From contig NZ_JBFRBH010000001.1 of NCBI RefSeq assembly GCF_040932485.1, positions 2,108,001-2,172,000 of the forward strand: a stretch of DNA of 64,000 bases. Direction: 5' to 3'. How positions within the stretch are numbered: the stretch's first letter is position 1; each line of letters opens with the position of its first letter. The notes beneath the pieces were generated by a model. It saw nothing but the letters and a program-made list of their open reading frames with translations, was not told where the DNA came from and made no database searches. The DNA comes from Gymnodinialimonas sp. 202GB13-11. GTDB lineage: Bacteria; Pseudomonadota; Alphaproteobacteria; Rhodobacterales; Rhodobacteraceae. The position numbers were made by a program, and so were the translations under genes. Positions 43,868 to 53,799 of this stretch are shown piece after piece.

Positions 43868-44440
43868 ATGCCCCGCACAGGTATGATGGCAATACGTAAG
43901 GACGCGCTTGTCAACGCGACGATCGCAGAGATCGGGCGCGCGGGGCATCTGGACGTGACGATGGGCCAGATAGCAAAGGCTGCGGGCGTGTCTTCAGCGC
44001 TGGCGCATCATTACTTCGGGTCGAAGGATGAGCTGCTTTTGGCGGCGATGCGGGCGATTTTGGCGGAGTTCGGGGCGGAGGCGCGGGCGCGGCTGGCGCG
44101 GGCTGATTCTCCGTACGGGCGATTGAGGGCGATTGCGGAGGCGAGTTTTGAGGGGCGGAATTTCCGGGCGGAGGTGATTTCGGCCTGGCTGACGTTCTAC
44201 GTGATGGCGCAGCGGGATGCGGAGGCGGCGCGGTTGTTGCGGGTCTATCAGCGGCGGCTGGTGGCGAATTTGGTGCACGCGTTGCGGCCCCTATGCGCGC
44301 GGCCCGAGGCGGTTGCGGCGACGGCGGCGGCGTTGATCGACGGGCTTTATATTCGCCATGCGCTGGCGGAGTTGGGGCCGCCGGATGGGGATGCGGCGGT
44401 GGCGCGGGTGATGGAGTATCTCGACGGGGTGTTGGCATGA
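43868..44440 (+). CDS. betI: TetR-family transcriptional repressor BetI
   Basis: A choline-sensing TetR-family repressor of the bet genes, 190 residues. The N-terminal helix-turn-helix is DVTMGQIAKAAGVSSALAHHYFGSKDELL. The ligand domain follows with the BetI-like FRAEVISAWLTFYVMAQ block. The ATG at 43868 has AAAGGAT upstream; an in-frame start at 43814 would run through the operator and is rejected. First gene of betI-betC-betB-betA, and its stop overlaps betC. Confidence 0.92.
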   Translation: MPRTGMMAIRKDALVNATIAEIGRAGHLDVTMGQIAKAAGVSSALAHHYFGSKDELLLAAMRAILAEFGAEARARLARADSPYGRLRAIAEASFEGRNFRAEVISAWLTFYVMAQRDAEAARLLRVYQRRLVANLVHALRPLCARPEAVAATAAALIDGLYIRHALAELGPPDGDAAVARVMEYLDGVLA

Positions 44441-45945
44441 GCAAGCCGAACATCCTGATCCTGATGGTGGACCAGCTGAACGGGACGCTGTTCCCCGACG
44501 GCCCGGCGGAGTGGCTGCATGCGCCGAACCTGAAGGCGCTGGCCGAGCGGTCGACGCGGTTTGCGAATTCCTACACCGCCTCGCCCCTGTGCGCGCCTGC
44601 GCGGGCGAGTTTCATGTCGGGGCTGCTGCCCTCGCGCTCGGGCGTCTACGACAATGCGGCGGAGTTTCCGTCGTCCGTGCCGACCTATGCGCATCATTTG
44701 CGTCGCGCGGGGTATTACACGGCGCTGTCGGGAAAGATGCATTTCGTGGGGCCGGATCAGCTGCATGGGTTTGAGGAGCGTCTGACGACGGACATCTATC
44801 CGGCTGATTTCGGCTGGACGCCGGATTATCGCAAACCCGGTGAGCGGATCGACTGGTGGTATCACAACATGGGCTCGGTGACGGGTTCGGGCGTGGCCGA
44901 GATCACCAACCAGATGGAATACGACGACGCCGTCGCGTTTGAGGCGGAGCAGAAGCTTTATGACCTGTCGCGCCGGCATGATGACCGGCGCTGGTGCCTG
45001 ACAGTCAGCTTCACGCATCCGCACGACCCTTACGTGGCGCGCAAGCGGTTCTGGGACATGTACGAGGATTGCGAGCATCTGATGCCGGAGGTGGGCGCCC
45101 TGCCCTACGAGGATCAGGACCCGCATTCGCAGCGCATTTTGGATGCCAATGACCGGTCGAACTTCGACATCTCGGACGAGGATATCCGGCGATCGCGGAG
45201 GGCGTATTTCGCCAATATCTCTTACCTCGACGAGAAGATCGGCGGCGTGCTGGACGTGCTGGAGCGGACCCGGCAGGAGGCCATCGTGATCTTCGTTTCA
45301 GATCACGGCGATATGCTGGGTGAGCGCGGGTTGTGGTTCAAGATGACCTTCTTTGAAGGCTCGGCCCGGGTGCCGATGATGATCGCCGCACCGGGGATGG
45401 ACGCGGGGCTGGTGGAGGCTCCGGTGTCGACCATCGACCTGTGCCCGACGCTGTGTGATCTGGCCGGTGTGGATATGGGCGAGGTGATGCCGTGGACGGA
45501 GGGCGAGAGCCTTGTGCCACTGGGCAGAGGGGCCGTGCGCGTATCGCCGGTGGCGATGGAATATGCGGCGGAGGCGTCTTACTCGCCGCTGGTCGGGCTG
45601 CGCGAAGGCAAGTGGAAATACACCAATTGCGCGCTGGACCCGGAGCAATTGTTCGACATGGGGGCCGACCCGCAGGAGTTGGTAAATCTGGCGGAAGATC
45701 CGGCCCATGCGGACACGCTGGAACGGTTCCGCGTAAAGGCGGCAGCGCGGTGGGATCTGGAACGCTTCGACGCGGATGTGCGGCAGAGCCAGGCGTGCCG
45801 GTGGGTCGTTTATGAATCGTTGCGCAATGGCGCGTATTACCCGTGGGATTTCCAGCCCCTGCGCGATGCCTCCAACCGCTACATGCGCAACCACATGGAT
45901 TTGAATGTTGTCGAGGAAAATCAACGGTTTCCTCGGGGTGAATAA
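44437..45945 (+). CDS. betC: Choline-sulfatase
   Basis: Hydrolyses choline-O-sulfate to choline and sulfate. It has 502 residues. The sulfatase signature SPLCAPARASFMSGLLPSR holds the CxPxR Cys that is oxidised to formylglycine. Metal ligands lie in ILMVDQLN and IVIFVSDHGDMLGERGLW. The C-terminal block (WDFQPLRDASNRYMRNHMDL) is typical of choline-sulfatases. It starts at ATGA overlapping betI; an earlier start at 44293 inside betI is a shadow. Supplies choline to the pathway inside the cell. Confidence 0.95.
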   Translation: MSKPNILILMVDQLNGTLFPDGPAEWLHAPNLKALAERSTRFANSYTASPLCAPARASFMSGLLPSRSGVYDNAAEFPSSVPTYAHHLRRAGYYTALSGKMHFVGPDQLHGFEERLTTDIYPADFGWTPDYRKPGERIDWWYHNMGSVTGSGVAEITNQMEYDDAVAFEAEQKLYDLSRRHDDRRWCLTVSFTHPHDPYVARKRFWDMYEDCEHLMPEVGALPYEDQDPHSQRILDANDRSNFDISDEDIRRSRRAYFANISYLDEKIGGVLDVLERTRQEAIVIFVSDHGDMLGERGLWFKMTFFEGSARVPMMIAAPGMDAGLVEAPVSTIDLCPTLCDLAGVDMGEVMPWTEGESLVPLGRGAVRVSPVAMEYAAEASYSPLVGLREGKWKYTNCALDPEQLFDMGADPQELVNLAEDPAHADTLERFRVKAAARWDLERFDADVRQSQACRWVVYESLRNGAYYPWDFQPLRDASNRYMRNHMDLNVVEENQRFPRGE

Positions 45946-45966
45946 GCCTTCGGGCAGGATAGGTGA

Positions 45967-47415
45967 ATGATGCAACCAACAGCTTCGCATTTCGTGAATG
46001 GCGCGTATCTGGAGGATACAGACGGCGCGCGGATGCCCGTGATTTTCCCGGCGACTGGCGAGGAAATCGCGGTCGTCCATGAGGCGACGCCTGCGGTGGT
46101 TGAGGCGGCTTTGAAGGCCGCGTTCGAGGCGCAAAAGGAATGGGCCGCGTGGATGCCGGTGGAACGGGGTCGCGTGTTGCGCCGAGCGGCGGATATCATG
46201 CGGGAGCGGAACCGGGAGTTGAGCGAGTTGGAAACGCTCGACACCGGGAAACCCGTGCAGGAAACGCTCGTGGCAGATGCCACTTCGGCAGCGGACGCCT
46301 TGGAATACTTCGGCGGATTGGTCGCGACGCTGACGGGCGAGCATGTGCCCTTGGGCGGCGATTGGGCCTATACGATGCGGGTGCCGTTGGGCGTTTGCGT
46401 GGGCATCGGGGCGTGGAACTATCCGACCCAGATTGCGGCGTGGAAGGGCGCGCCAGCGCTGACCTGCGGCAACGCGATGGTCTTCAAACCGTCCGAGCAA
46501 ACGCCGCTATGTGCTTTGAAGGTCGCGGAAATTCTGGTTGAGGCCGGGGCGCCCGCTGGCATCTATAACGTGGTGCAAGGCGCGGGCGCGGTTGGTAAGG
46601 CGCTGGTCGAGGATGCGCGCACGGCGAAGGTCTCGCTGACGGGGTCTGCGGCGACGGGCAAGAAGGTTTACGCCTCGGCCGCCGCGCAGATGAAGCACGC
46701 GACGATGGAATTGGGCGGCAAGTCGCCCCTGATCATCTTTGACGATGCGGATGTGGAATCGGCGGTTTCGGCGGCGATCAATGCGAACTTCTATGCCTCG
46801 GGCCAAGTCTGTTCGAACGGCACACGGGTCTTTGTGCAGCGCGGGATTAAGGAGGCGTTTCTGGCACGTCTGGTTGAGCGGACGGCGCAGGCAGTGATCG
46901 GGGACCCGCGCGACGAGGCCACGAATTTCGGGCCGATGGTGAGTGAAGATCAGCTTTCAATCGTTTGTTCCTACGTGGAAAAAGGCGTGTCAGAGGGGGC
47001 TCGATTGGTTCATGGCGGCAAGCGGCTGGATCAGCCCGGCTGCTTCATCGAGCCGACGATTTTCGCGGATGTGACCGACGATATGACCATCGCGCGGGAA
47101 GAGATTTTCGGCCCCGTGATGTCTGTGTTGGAATTCGAGACCGAGGAAGAAGTGATTGAGCGGGCCAATGCGACCGATCTGGGGCTTTCAGGCGCGGTAT
47201 TTACCGCGGACCTGACGCGCGGGCACCGGGTGGTGCATGCGATTGATGCAGGCAGCGTCTGGATCAACCAGTACAACCTGACGCCCGTCGAGGTGCCGTT
47301 TGGCGGCATGAAGGGCTCGGGCGTGGGGCGTGAGAATTCCAAGGCCGCGATCGAGCATTACAGCCAGTTGAAGACCGTTTATGTCGGCATGTCCCCGGTG
47401 GAGGCGGCGTTCTGA
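45967..47415 (+). CDS. betB: Betaine aldehyde dehydrogenase
   Basis: Oxidises betaine aldehyde to glycine betaine with NAD(P)+; 482 residues. Cofactor and catalytic motifs include [41 protein letters not shown], the general base Glu in [10 protein letters not shown] and the nucleophile Cys in [10 protein letters not shown]. The end ([18 protein letters not shown]) is characteristic. It lies 21 bp after betC and its stop shares a base with the betA start. Confidence 0.95.
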   Translation: MMQPTASHFVNGAYLEDTDGARMPVIFPATGEEIAVVHEATPAVVEAALKAAFEAQKEWAAWMPVERGRVLRRAADIMRERNRELSELETLDTGKPVQETLVADATSAADALEYFGGLVATLTGEHVPLGGDWAYTMRVPLGVCVGIGAWNYPTQIAAWKGAPALTCGNAMVFKPSEQTPLCALKVAEILVEAGAPAGIYNVVQGAGAVGKALVEDARTAKVSLTGSAATGKKVYASAAAQMKHATMELGGKSPLIIFDDADVESAVSAAINANFYASGQVCSNGTRVFVQRGIKEAFLARLVERTAQAVIGDPRDEATNFGPMVSEDQLSIVCSYVEKGVSEGARLVHGGKRLDQPGCFIEPTIFADVTDDMTIAREEIFGPVMSVLEFETEEEVIERANATDLGLSGAVFTADLTRGHRVVHAIDAGSVWINQYNLTPVEVPFGGMKGSGVGRENSKAAIEHYSQLKTVYVGMSPVEAAF

Positions 47416-49085
47416 TGGAGGCGGATTACATCGTCATCGGCGCAGGTTCTGCTGGTTGCGCAATGGCTTACCGGTTGTCGGAAGCGGGAAAATCGGTGCT
47501 GGTGGTTGAACATGGCGGCTCGGACTGGGGGCCTTTCATCAACATGCCGGCGGCGCTGAGCTACCCAATGGGCATGAAGCGGTATGACTGGGGTTATGCC
47601 TCTGAGCCTGAGCCACACATGGGCGGGCGGCGTATGGCCGTGCCGCGCGGGAAGGTCATCGGCGGGTCCTCTTCGATCAACGGGATGATCTATGTGCGAG
47701 GGCATGCGCGCGACTTTGATACCTGGGCGGAGATGGGGGCCGATGGGTGGGGCTACGCGGATGTCCTGCCCTACTTCAAACGGGCCGAGACGTGGCATGG
47801 CGATGCGGGCGATCCCGCCTATCGCGGCGATAGCGGGCCGCTGCACATCACGCGGGGAGAGCGGAAAAACCCGCTTTTCCACGCCTTTGCAGAGGCCGGG
47901 GCGGCGGCAGGGTATGGCGCGACGGATGACTATAACGGCTACCGACAGGAGGGCTTTGGTGCTTTCGAAATGACCGTGTGGCAGGGCAAGCGGTGGTCGG
48001 CGGCGTCGGCTTACCTGAAGCCTGCCTTGAAGCGGCCGAACTGCGATCTGGTCAACGGTCTGGTCGAGAAGATCGAGATCGAAGAAGGCCGCGCTGTTGG
48101 GGTGCGGCTGGCCGGTGGCAAGGTGCTGCGCGCGCGGGCGGAGGTGGTGCTGGCGGCTGGCGCGATCAATTCGCCTAAAATTCTAATGATGAGTGGAATT
48201 GGGCCGGGTAAGCATCTGGCGGAGCATGGAATTCCCGTGGTCGCGGACCGGGCTGGCGTGGGGCAGAACCTGCAGGACCATCTCGAGTTGTATGTCCAAT
48301 ATGCGGCCTCAAAGCCCGTCTCCATCGCGCCCTATTGGTCGCTTTGGGGCAAGGCCTTGGTGGGCGCGCAGTGGTTGTTCACCAAGACGGGGCTTGGGGC
48401 CACGAACAACTTCGAGTCCTGCGGCTTTATCCGGTCGGATAGAGGTGTGGAATACCCTGATATTCAATACCATTTCCTGCCAATTGCGATCCGCTACGAC
48501 GGCACGACGCCGCCCGGCGGGCACGGGTTTCAGGCCCATGTCGGGCCGATGCGTTCGCCGTCGCGCGGGGAGATCACGCTGCGCAGCGCTGATCCGGTTG
48601 AGGCCCCGCGCATCCAGTTTAACTACATGTCGACCGAGCAGGATTGGCAGGATTTCCGCCGTGCGATCCGGCTGACGCGGGAGATTTTCCAGACCGATCC
48701 GATTGCGCAATATGTCGATTACGAGATCCAGCCCGGCGAAGACGCGCAATCAGACGAGGCACTGGATGCGGTGATCCGCGAACACGCGGAATCGGCCTAT
48801 CACCCGTGCGGGACGGCGCGGATGGGGCGACGCGATGATCGAACGGCTGTGGTCGATCCTGAAAACCGTGTCATCGGTGTGGACGGTTTGCGACTGGCCG
48901 ATAGCTCGATTTTCCCTCTGATTCCAAACGGCAATCTGAACGCGCCGTCCGTCATGGTTGGTGAAAAGGCGGCGGATCATATCCTCGGTCGCAGTCTTCC
49001 GTCAGAGAATTTGCCAGCTTGGACTGCACCGGATTGGCAACACGCGCAACGCGAGGGCCATGTCGCGGCGCAGGCCGCCGAGTAG
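47415..49085 (+). CDS. betA: Choline dehydrogenase
   Basis: FAD-dependent GMC oxidoreductase converting choline to betaine aldehyde; 556 residues. The N-terminal Rossmann loop is [19 protein letters not shown]. The GMC signature 1 is [18 protein letters not shown] and signature 2 [15 protein letters not shown]. The active-site His lies in [12 protein letters not shown] and Asn in [17 protein letters not shown]. Translationally coupled to betB by the TGATG junction. Convergent with the VWA gene one base later. Completes choline sulfate to betaine. Confidence 0.95.
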   Translation: MEADYIVIGAGSAGCAMAYRLSEAGKSVLVVEHGGSDWGPFINMPAALSYPMGMKRYDWGYASEPEPHMGGRRMAVPRGKVIGGSSSINGMIYVRGHARDFDTWAEMGADGWGYADVLPYFKRAETWHGDAGDPAYRGDSGPLHITRGERKNPLFHAFAEAGAAAGYGATDDYNGYRQEGFGAFEMTVWQGKRWSAASAYLKPALKRPNCDLVNGLVEKIEIEEGRAVGVRLAGGKVLRARAEVVLAAGAINSPKILMMSGIGPGKHLAEHGIPVVADRAGVGQNLQDHLELYVQYAASKPVSIAPYWSLWGKALVGAQWLFTKTGLGATNNFESCGFIRSDRGVEYPDIQYHFLPIAIRYDGTTPPGGHGFQAHVGPMRSPSRGEITLRSADPVEAPRIQFNYMSTEQDWQDFRRAIRLTREIFQTDPIAQYVDYEIQPGEDAQSDEALDAVIREHAESAYHPCGTARMGRRDDRTAVVDPENRVIGVDGLRLADSSIFPLIPNGNLNAPSVMVGEKAADHILGRSLPSENLPAWTAPDWQHAQREGHVAAQAAE

Positions 49086-49086
49086 G

Positions 49087-50301
49087 TCAGCCCCCTGCCC
49101 TAAGGCAGCGCCCGAACGGCACGACGACCTCAGTGCGACCCGGCACGGCCCAGATCACGGGATAGGTTGGTGCGTCGGGGCATGGTGCGTCGAGGTCCGT
49201 CAAAATCACCAGAATGGATGGGGTGAGCCGGTCTGATGCCTCGAACACCGGGGCGAAATCGGTGCCACCGCCGGTGCGCAGGTCAAGGTCTGCGAGGGTC
49301 GCGCCGAAGCCGTCGATGCGGCGGCTCTCGAACACCTCTTCATCGAAAGCGAGCAGGTGCACCTCGGCCCCGGTGCGGCGGGCAACCCCTTGAACCTCCG
49401 CGAAAAAGAGCGATTGGGTGAGCGCGTCGATGGAGCTGGACGTGTCGAGGGCCACGACCACGCGGGGGCGGCTGGCATCGCGGGATTGGCCGGGCTGGAA
49501 GACAGGTTCCGGCGCGCCGCGTGCCATTGCGTCCGCCGCCATGGCGACCCAGCGACCGGCCGGGCGTCGGTGGGAGATTTGGGGCCGGTCGGCCAGCGCC
49601 TTGGCTAGGATGCCGCGCAATTCGACCTCCCACGGGAGCGTGGGGGGCGCGAGATCGGCGAGGATCGCGCCAAGACGTCCGATCCCGGTGCCTGCCTTGC
49701 GGCCCGCCTCCAACGCGCGCAACATGTGATTGCGCCAATCCGCGGCCTTCTGAGGCTCCCCTTCCGTATCTGCCTCGCCGAGGTCCAGATCCTGCGCAAA
49801 TCCGCGTGTCGCGCCGAAATCACGTGCCTTGGCAGCGCGTTGCGGATCTGCGTGGAGATGCATCGCAAGGCAGTCGGCATCCCATTCCGAAAGCGCTGCC
49901 ACGGCGGATGGCGCAGCTTCGCCCATCTCGGCCAGAAGCTCCGTCAACAGAACCGCCGGGCGTGGCAGGGCGTGATCGGCCAGTTGCAGGGTTTCGTTGA
50001 TTATCCCGTCTGCGGCGAGATCGAAGAGGGAGGGATCAAAGCGATCTCCCAACCGTTCGGCCAAAGCGGCCTTTCTGTCGGAGTGTTGGAGGGCCACGTG
50101 CAGCACATGATGGGCGGCCAGCCCGACCTGCTCGGCGAGGCCCAGTTGCTCAAAGCCGGGGCCGTAGAGGATTGTTGCGCCTTGGGTTTTTGTCCGTCCG
50201 GTTCCGTCGCGGTGGCGGCAGGCCAAGGACAGGACGGCAAGGGCCGGGTCAACCTCCCCCAGATGGGCAAGGGCGCGGCTGGCGCGGTGGCGCGCGCTCA
50301 C
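49087..50301 (-). CDS. DUF2201/VWA-like protein, putative metallopeptidase partner of MoxR
   Basis: A 404-residue cytoplasmic protein. The N-terminal half is a DUF2201-type putative metallopeptidase domain with LAAHHVLHVALQHSDR; the usual HExxH is here HHVLH, lacking the Glu. The C-terminal half is VWA-like with VVVALDTSSSIDAL (MIDAS DxSxS) and ILVILTDLDAPCP. The start codon is GTG and overlaps the stop of the MoxR-type ATPase by four bases. MoxR/VWA pairs act as chaperones inserting metals or activating enzymes. The substrate here is unknown. Confidence 0.8.
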   Translation of the reverse strand: MSARHRASRALAHLGEVDPALAVLSLACRHRDGTGRTKTQGATILYGPGFEQLGLAEQVGLAAHHVLHVALQHSDRKAALAERLGDRFDPSLFDLAADGIINETLQLADHALPRPAVLLTELLAEMGEAAPSAVAALSEWDADCLAMHLHADPQRAAKARDFGATRGFAQDLDLGEADTEGEPQKAADWRNHMLRALEAGRKAGTGIGRLGAILADLAPPTLPWEVELRGILAKALADRPQISHRRPAGRWVAMAADAMARGAPEPVFQPGQSRDASRPRVVVALDTSSSIDALTQSLFFAEVQGVARRTGAEVHLLAFDEEVFESRRIDGFGATLADLDLRTGGGTDFAPVFEASDRLTPSILVILTDLDAPCPDAPTYPVIWAVPGRTEVVVPFGRCLRAGG

Positions 50302-51392
50302 GGCAGGCCAGCGGCGGCGCGCTCTGACTGGTAGGCGGCGAAGGCCTCGGAGGTGGCGAAGGCAGCTTGCCAGCCATTGTCCATGGCGCGCGCAATGAGA
50401 AGCTCAAACCCGAAGGTTCCAAGCTCTGCCACCGGGACGCCCGGACGGTCGATCTGCCGCATATCGGCGAGGATATCAATGGCGGCGGGCATCGTCTCCG
50501 CTTTCACGGCCCCGAGCAAGCCGTAGACGAGCGCGGTCAGGCCGTGGAGGTTTGCGGGATAAAGCTCCATCCGGTCCGCGCGGGGCGTTTGTAGCATCGC
50601 CTCAACCTGCACGGTGGCCGCGATTTCATCGGCGAGCAGGAGGAATTCGGCGGCGGCAGCCTCCCCCACTGTGCCGGCGACCATGACTTGGCGTGCGGGT
50701 TTAGGGGTGTTCAGATGCATGATGTCGCTGACACGACGCCATGACCTCGGCGTGCAGGCGATGGCCTCGCCTTTGCGCAGGGCGCTTTCAGTGGTCTCGA
50801 AAAGGTCGGGCCTGGTCTTGAGGAAAGCCGCAACGCTGGGGTGGATACCGGCGGCACCGGCGTAGTTCTTCAGCCAATCCTCGGCATCTGCCTGCACGAT
50901 CATGTGGATCAGACGGTCAGACAGGGCTGTCCCCATCTCATACGCGACGGCACCGTCTTCGACCATGTTGCCCGCCGCGACGATCAGGACGTTTGAGGGG
51001 AGCACATGGCGACCGACCCGACGTTCCTGCAGGAGACCATAGACGGTTGGCTGGAGCGAGGGCGCGGCGGCTGTGAGTTCATCGAGAAAGAGGATCGCGG
51101 GCGCATCACCGTCGGGCAGATCCTCGGGCCGATACCAGACGGTTTTGCCCGCGTCGTGATCGTAGAAGGGCAAGCCGCGCAGGTCCTGCGGCTCGATCGT
51201 GGTCAGGCGCAGATCGTACAGCTCTGCGCCAATTTCATCCGCGATTTGGGCGATGATTTCGGATTTTCCGACGCCGGGCCGCCCGTGCAGCATCCACGAT
51301 GAAGTCAGCCCACCATCCTGCTGCGCGGCCCAAGCCCGGCGCAAAACGTCCAGCGCGCCGCCTGCGGAAACTCGGGTTGCGTTGACCGCCAT
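50298..51392 (-). CDS. MoxR-family AAA+ ATPase
   Basis: AAA+ ATPase of the MoxR type, 364 residues. Walker A HGRPGVGKSE (about 47), Walker B PAILFLDELTAAAPSLQ and sensor I-like NVLIVAAGN are intact. The MoxR group works with VWA proteins as maturation chaperones, and such a partner is the next gene (GTGA overlap). ATG at 51392 begins MAVNATRV; an upstream start at 51425 would overlap the preceding gene. Three-gene cluster with 51395-52081. Confidence 0.85.
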   Translation of the reverse strand: MAVNATRVSAGGALDVLRRAWAAQQDGGLTSSWMLHGRPGVGKSEIIAQIADEIGAELYDLRLTTIEPQDLRGLPFYDHDAGKTVWYRPEDLPDGDAPAILFLDELTAAAPSLQPTVYGLLQERRVGRHVLPSNVLIVAAGNMVEDGAVAYEMGTALSDRLIHMIVQADAEDWLKNYAGAAGIHPSVAAFLKTRPDLFETTESALRKGEAIACTPRSWRRVSDIMHLNTPKPARQVMVAGTVGEAAAAEFLLLADEIAATVQVEAMLQTPRADRMELYPANLHGLTALVYGLLGAVKAETMPAAIDILADMRQIDRPGVPVAELGTFGFELLIARAMDNGWQAAFATSEAFAAYQSERAAAGLP

Positions 51393-51394
51393 GC

Positions 51395-52081
51395 TCAGGC
51401 CTCCGCCGCTTGCGCATCCATCCACGCCGAGAGGCGGGCATGGGCCGAAACACCAGTCGCTTCGATTCTAACATCTTGAATATGCTGCTCTTTACGAAGC
51501 TGAGCGCGGTGTAGGTCGCGTTCTGTCAGAGTGTCGTCAAAGAGGTCGTCCAATATGGTGCGATCCTCTGCGTCGAGCGGGACGATATGGGGCGATGGCG
51601 TGGCGGACTGGACCGAGACGAAGGTCAGCGGTGCGACGCGGGCCATTTCAGATTGCTCGGCCACAAGGCGCAGGTCGCCTTCGGCAATGCCGCGCCGTGC
51701 CGCGATGCGGCGGAGCAGGGATTTGGCACGGAAGGCAAAGGCATCAAGGATGCGGTCGGCCTCCTCCTCCGGCATGAGGCGGGCGCGCGCGCTGTCGGGC
51801 AGGCGCAGGACCTTCAATTCGATCACCCCGATCACGAGGATCATGGCCAGCGGCGCTTGCATCACCGGCAGGGCTAGGTCACGGGAGATCAGGATGGGGA
51901 CGAGGAAGGGGAAGAGGGCCGCGCAATAGCGCAGGAATTGCATCTCGAACAACAAGCGCAGCCATGTGCCGAGTGAGGCGTTTCGGGGCAGGATTTGCAC
52001 GCGGCCAATGATTTTCTTCGGCAGTGAGCGCGTTTCCAAAGCGCCTGCATTGGCGACCGTCTGGGGGCTGAGGATGATCAT
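51395..52081 (-). CDS. Hypothetical membrane protein
   Basis: A 228-residue protein with two hydrophobic segments (FLRYCAALFPFLVPILIS, about 50-68; LPVMQAPLAMILVIGVIELKVL, about 73-95), then a cytoplasmic helical part (EEEADRILDAFAFRAKSLLR, TLTERDLHRAQLRKEQH). The family is not recognised. The chosen ATG (52081) avoids overlap with the divergent phosphomannomutase; starts at 52255 and 52222 would overlap it. No good ribosome site is seen, so the start is uncertain. First of three minus-strand genes with the MoxR ATPase and VWA protein, suggesting a shared role. Confidence 0.6.
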   Translation of the reverse strand: MIILSPQTVANAGALETRSLPKKIIGRVQILPRNASLGTWLRLLFEMQFLRYCAALFPFLVPILISRDLALPVMQAPLAMILVIGVIELKVLRLPDSARARLMPEEEADRILDAFAFRAKSLLRRIAARRGIAEGDLRLVAEQSEMARVAPLTFVSVQSATPSPHIVPLDAEDRTILDDLFDDTLTERDLHRAQLRKEQHIQDVRIEATGVSAHARLSAWMDAQAAEA

Positions 52082-52220
52082 GGTTCTGGTTCGTCGGCCC
52101 CGCGGGTCTTGCAACACATGAATGACTATAGCGTTTGAGGCGGCAAGGCCAATCGCGGTGGCTGGCCGGATTTGCCTGAGCCGGGCTATAAGGGCGCTGT
52201 GATTTTGATAGGACCGCGCC

Positions 52221-53600
52221 ATGGAGCCCCTGCCCAAGCCTTTGAATTTCTTCAAAGCCTACGACATTCGGGGGCGTTTGGACGATGATCTGACGGAAGC
52301 GAATGCGCAGCGTGTCGGGCGTGCCTTTGCGGAGGTTTTGGAGGCGCGGCGCGTGGTTTTGGGCCGCGATGTGCGTCCTTCGTCCGCCGGGTTGGCGCGG
52401 GCCGTTGCGGCAGGCTTGGTGGCAGCTGGGGTCGAGGTGCTGGACCTGGGCCTGTGCGGGACGGAGGAGGTCTACTTCGCCGTCTCCCATCTGGGGGCCG
52501 ATGGTGGGATATGTGTGACGGCCTCGCACAACCCGATGGACTATAACGGAATGAAGCTGGTCAAAGCGGGCTCTGCGCCGGTAGGGGCGGAGACGGGATT
52601 GGCCGAGATCAAGGCGCTGGCGGAAAGCGGCGCGTTTGGCTCTGAGGTTGCCGGTGGCCGCGTTGTGGACGCGGCAGACACGCGCGGTGCTTATGTAGAT
52701 TGCATCTTATCGTTTGTCTCGGCGACGGCGCTTAAGCCCCTGAAGATTCTGGTGAATGCGGGAAACGGAGCGGCTGGCCCGACCTTTGACAGGCTGGCGG
52801 AGGCTTTGGCGGCAAAAGGCGTACCTTGGGAGTTCGTTCGGATGCGTCACGCCCCCGATGGCCGCTTTCCGAACGGCATACCAAACCCGATGCTGCCAAA
52901 GAACCAGCCGCCCACCGCGCAAATGGTGCGCGACGTCGGCGCTGATCTGGCCGTTGCGTGGGACGGTGATTTCGACCGGTGTTTCTTCTTCGACCATGAA
53001 GGGACCTTCATTCCGGGCGAATATGTGGTGGGCCTGTTGGCCGAGGTTTTTCTGGAGAAAGAGCCGGGCACAACCATCGTCCATGATCCGCGCGTCGTTT
53101 GGAACACGCAGGATGTGGTGGCGCGCGCGGGTGGGCGTGCTGTGATGTCGACATGCGGGCATACGAATATCAAACAAAAACTGCGGGATGAGGGCGCGAT
53201 TTACGGAGGCGAGATGTCGGCGCACCACTATTTTCGCGACTTTTTCTATTGTGACAGCGGTATGATCCCATGGCTGTTGGTTTGCGAACTGCTTGGCCGG
53301 CGCGAATACACCTTAAAGGATCTGGTGACTGAACGGATGGCCGCGTTCCCCTCATCCGGTGAGGTGAACTTTCGGGTTAAGGATACGGCAGCGGCTATTG
53401 CGCGGGTTGATGAGGTTTTCGGTGGCAAGGCAAAGGCGCGGGACGAGACGGATGGGCTGAGCCTCAGTTTTGAGGATTGGCGGTTGAACCTGCGCGCGTC
53501 GAACACGGAGCCGCTTTTGCGACTGAACGTGGAGGCGATGGGCAGTGCAGAGCGGGTGAACGCGGCGCTGAGGTGGGTGAGCGAGATAATCGAGGCTTGA
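52221..53600 (+). CDS. Phosphomannomutase/phosphoglucomutase
   Basis: Alpha-D-phosphohexomutase that interconverts mannose (or glucose) 6- and 1-phosphate for GDP-mannose and surface polysaccharide; 459 residues. The active-site phosphoserine loop is VTASHNPMDYNGMK, the metal loop is WDGDFDRCFFFD, the sugar loop GGEMSAHHYF and the phosphate-binding end LNLRASNTEPLLRLNVE. These features fit the CpsG/ManB group more than GlmM or PgcA, but substrate choice is not certain. AGGA precedes the ATG. A 25-codon peptide gene is coupled at its stop. Confidence 0.9.
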   Translation: MEPLPKPLNFFKAYDIRGRLDDDLTEANAQRVGRAFAEVLEARRVVLGRDVRPSSAGLARAVAAGLVAAGVEVLDLGLCGTEEVYFAVSHLGADGGICVTASHNPMDYNGMKLVKAGSAPVGAETGLAEIKALAESGAFGSEVAGGRVVDAADTRGAYVDCILSFVSATALKPLKILVNAGNGAAGPTFDRLAEALAAKGVPWEFVRMRHAPDGRFPNGIPNPMLPKNQPPTAQMVRDVGADLAVAWDGDFDRCFFFDHEGTFIPGEYVVGLLAEVFLEKEPGTTIVHDPRVVWNTQDVVARAGGRAVMSTCGHTNIKQKLRDEGAIYGGEMSAHHYFRDFFYCDSGMIPWLLVCELLGRREYTLKDLVTERMAAFPSSGEVNFRVKDTAAAIARVDEVFGGKAKARDETDGLSLSFEDWRLNLRASNTEPLLRLNVEAMGSAERVNAALRWVSEIIEA

Positions 53601-53677
53601 TGAGGAAGAAAGTGGCGAAAGTGCTATTTTTCGCTGCTTTTGTAGGAATGCTACTGTCTATGGGCGGGTTTTTCTAA
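53600..53677 (+). CDS. 25-residue hydrophobic peptide coupled to phosphomannomutase
   Basis: The stop of the upstream mutase gene overlaps an ATG (TGATG) that opens a 25-codon frame: MRKKVAKVLFFAAFVGMLLS then MGGFF and TAA. Basic N-terminus plus one hydrophobic helix is the pattern of small membrane peptides or a bare signal-like sequence. There is no known family. The coupling and the charge pattern make it plausible, but such short frames also arise by chance. Confidence 0.3.
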   Translation: MRKKVAKVLFFAAFVGMLLSMGGFF

Positions 53678-53799
53678 ATCCTTATCGCAACGTAGCCGTG
53701 CTTTCAGGCTTACTTATCCACAATTCTGTCCCCACTCATCTCGATTTCTAACCTGATCCGGTCCTTGTCACTCTGGCTGGTCCACAGCATGCTCGTCCT

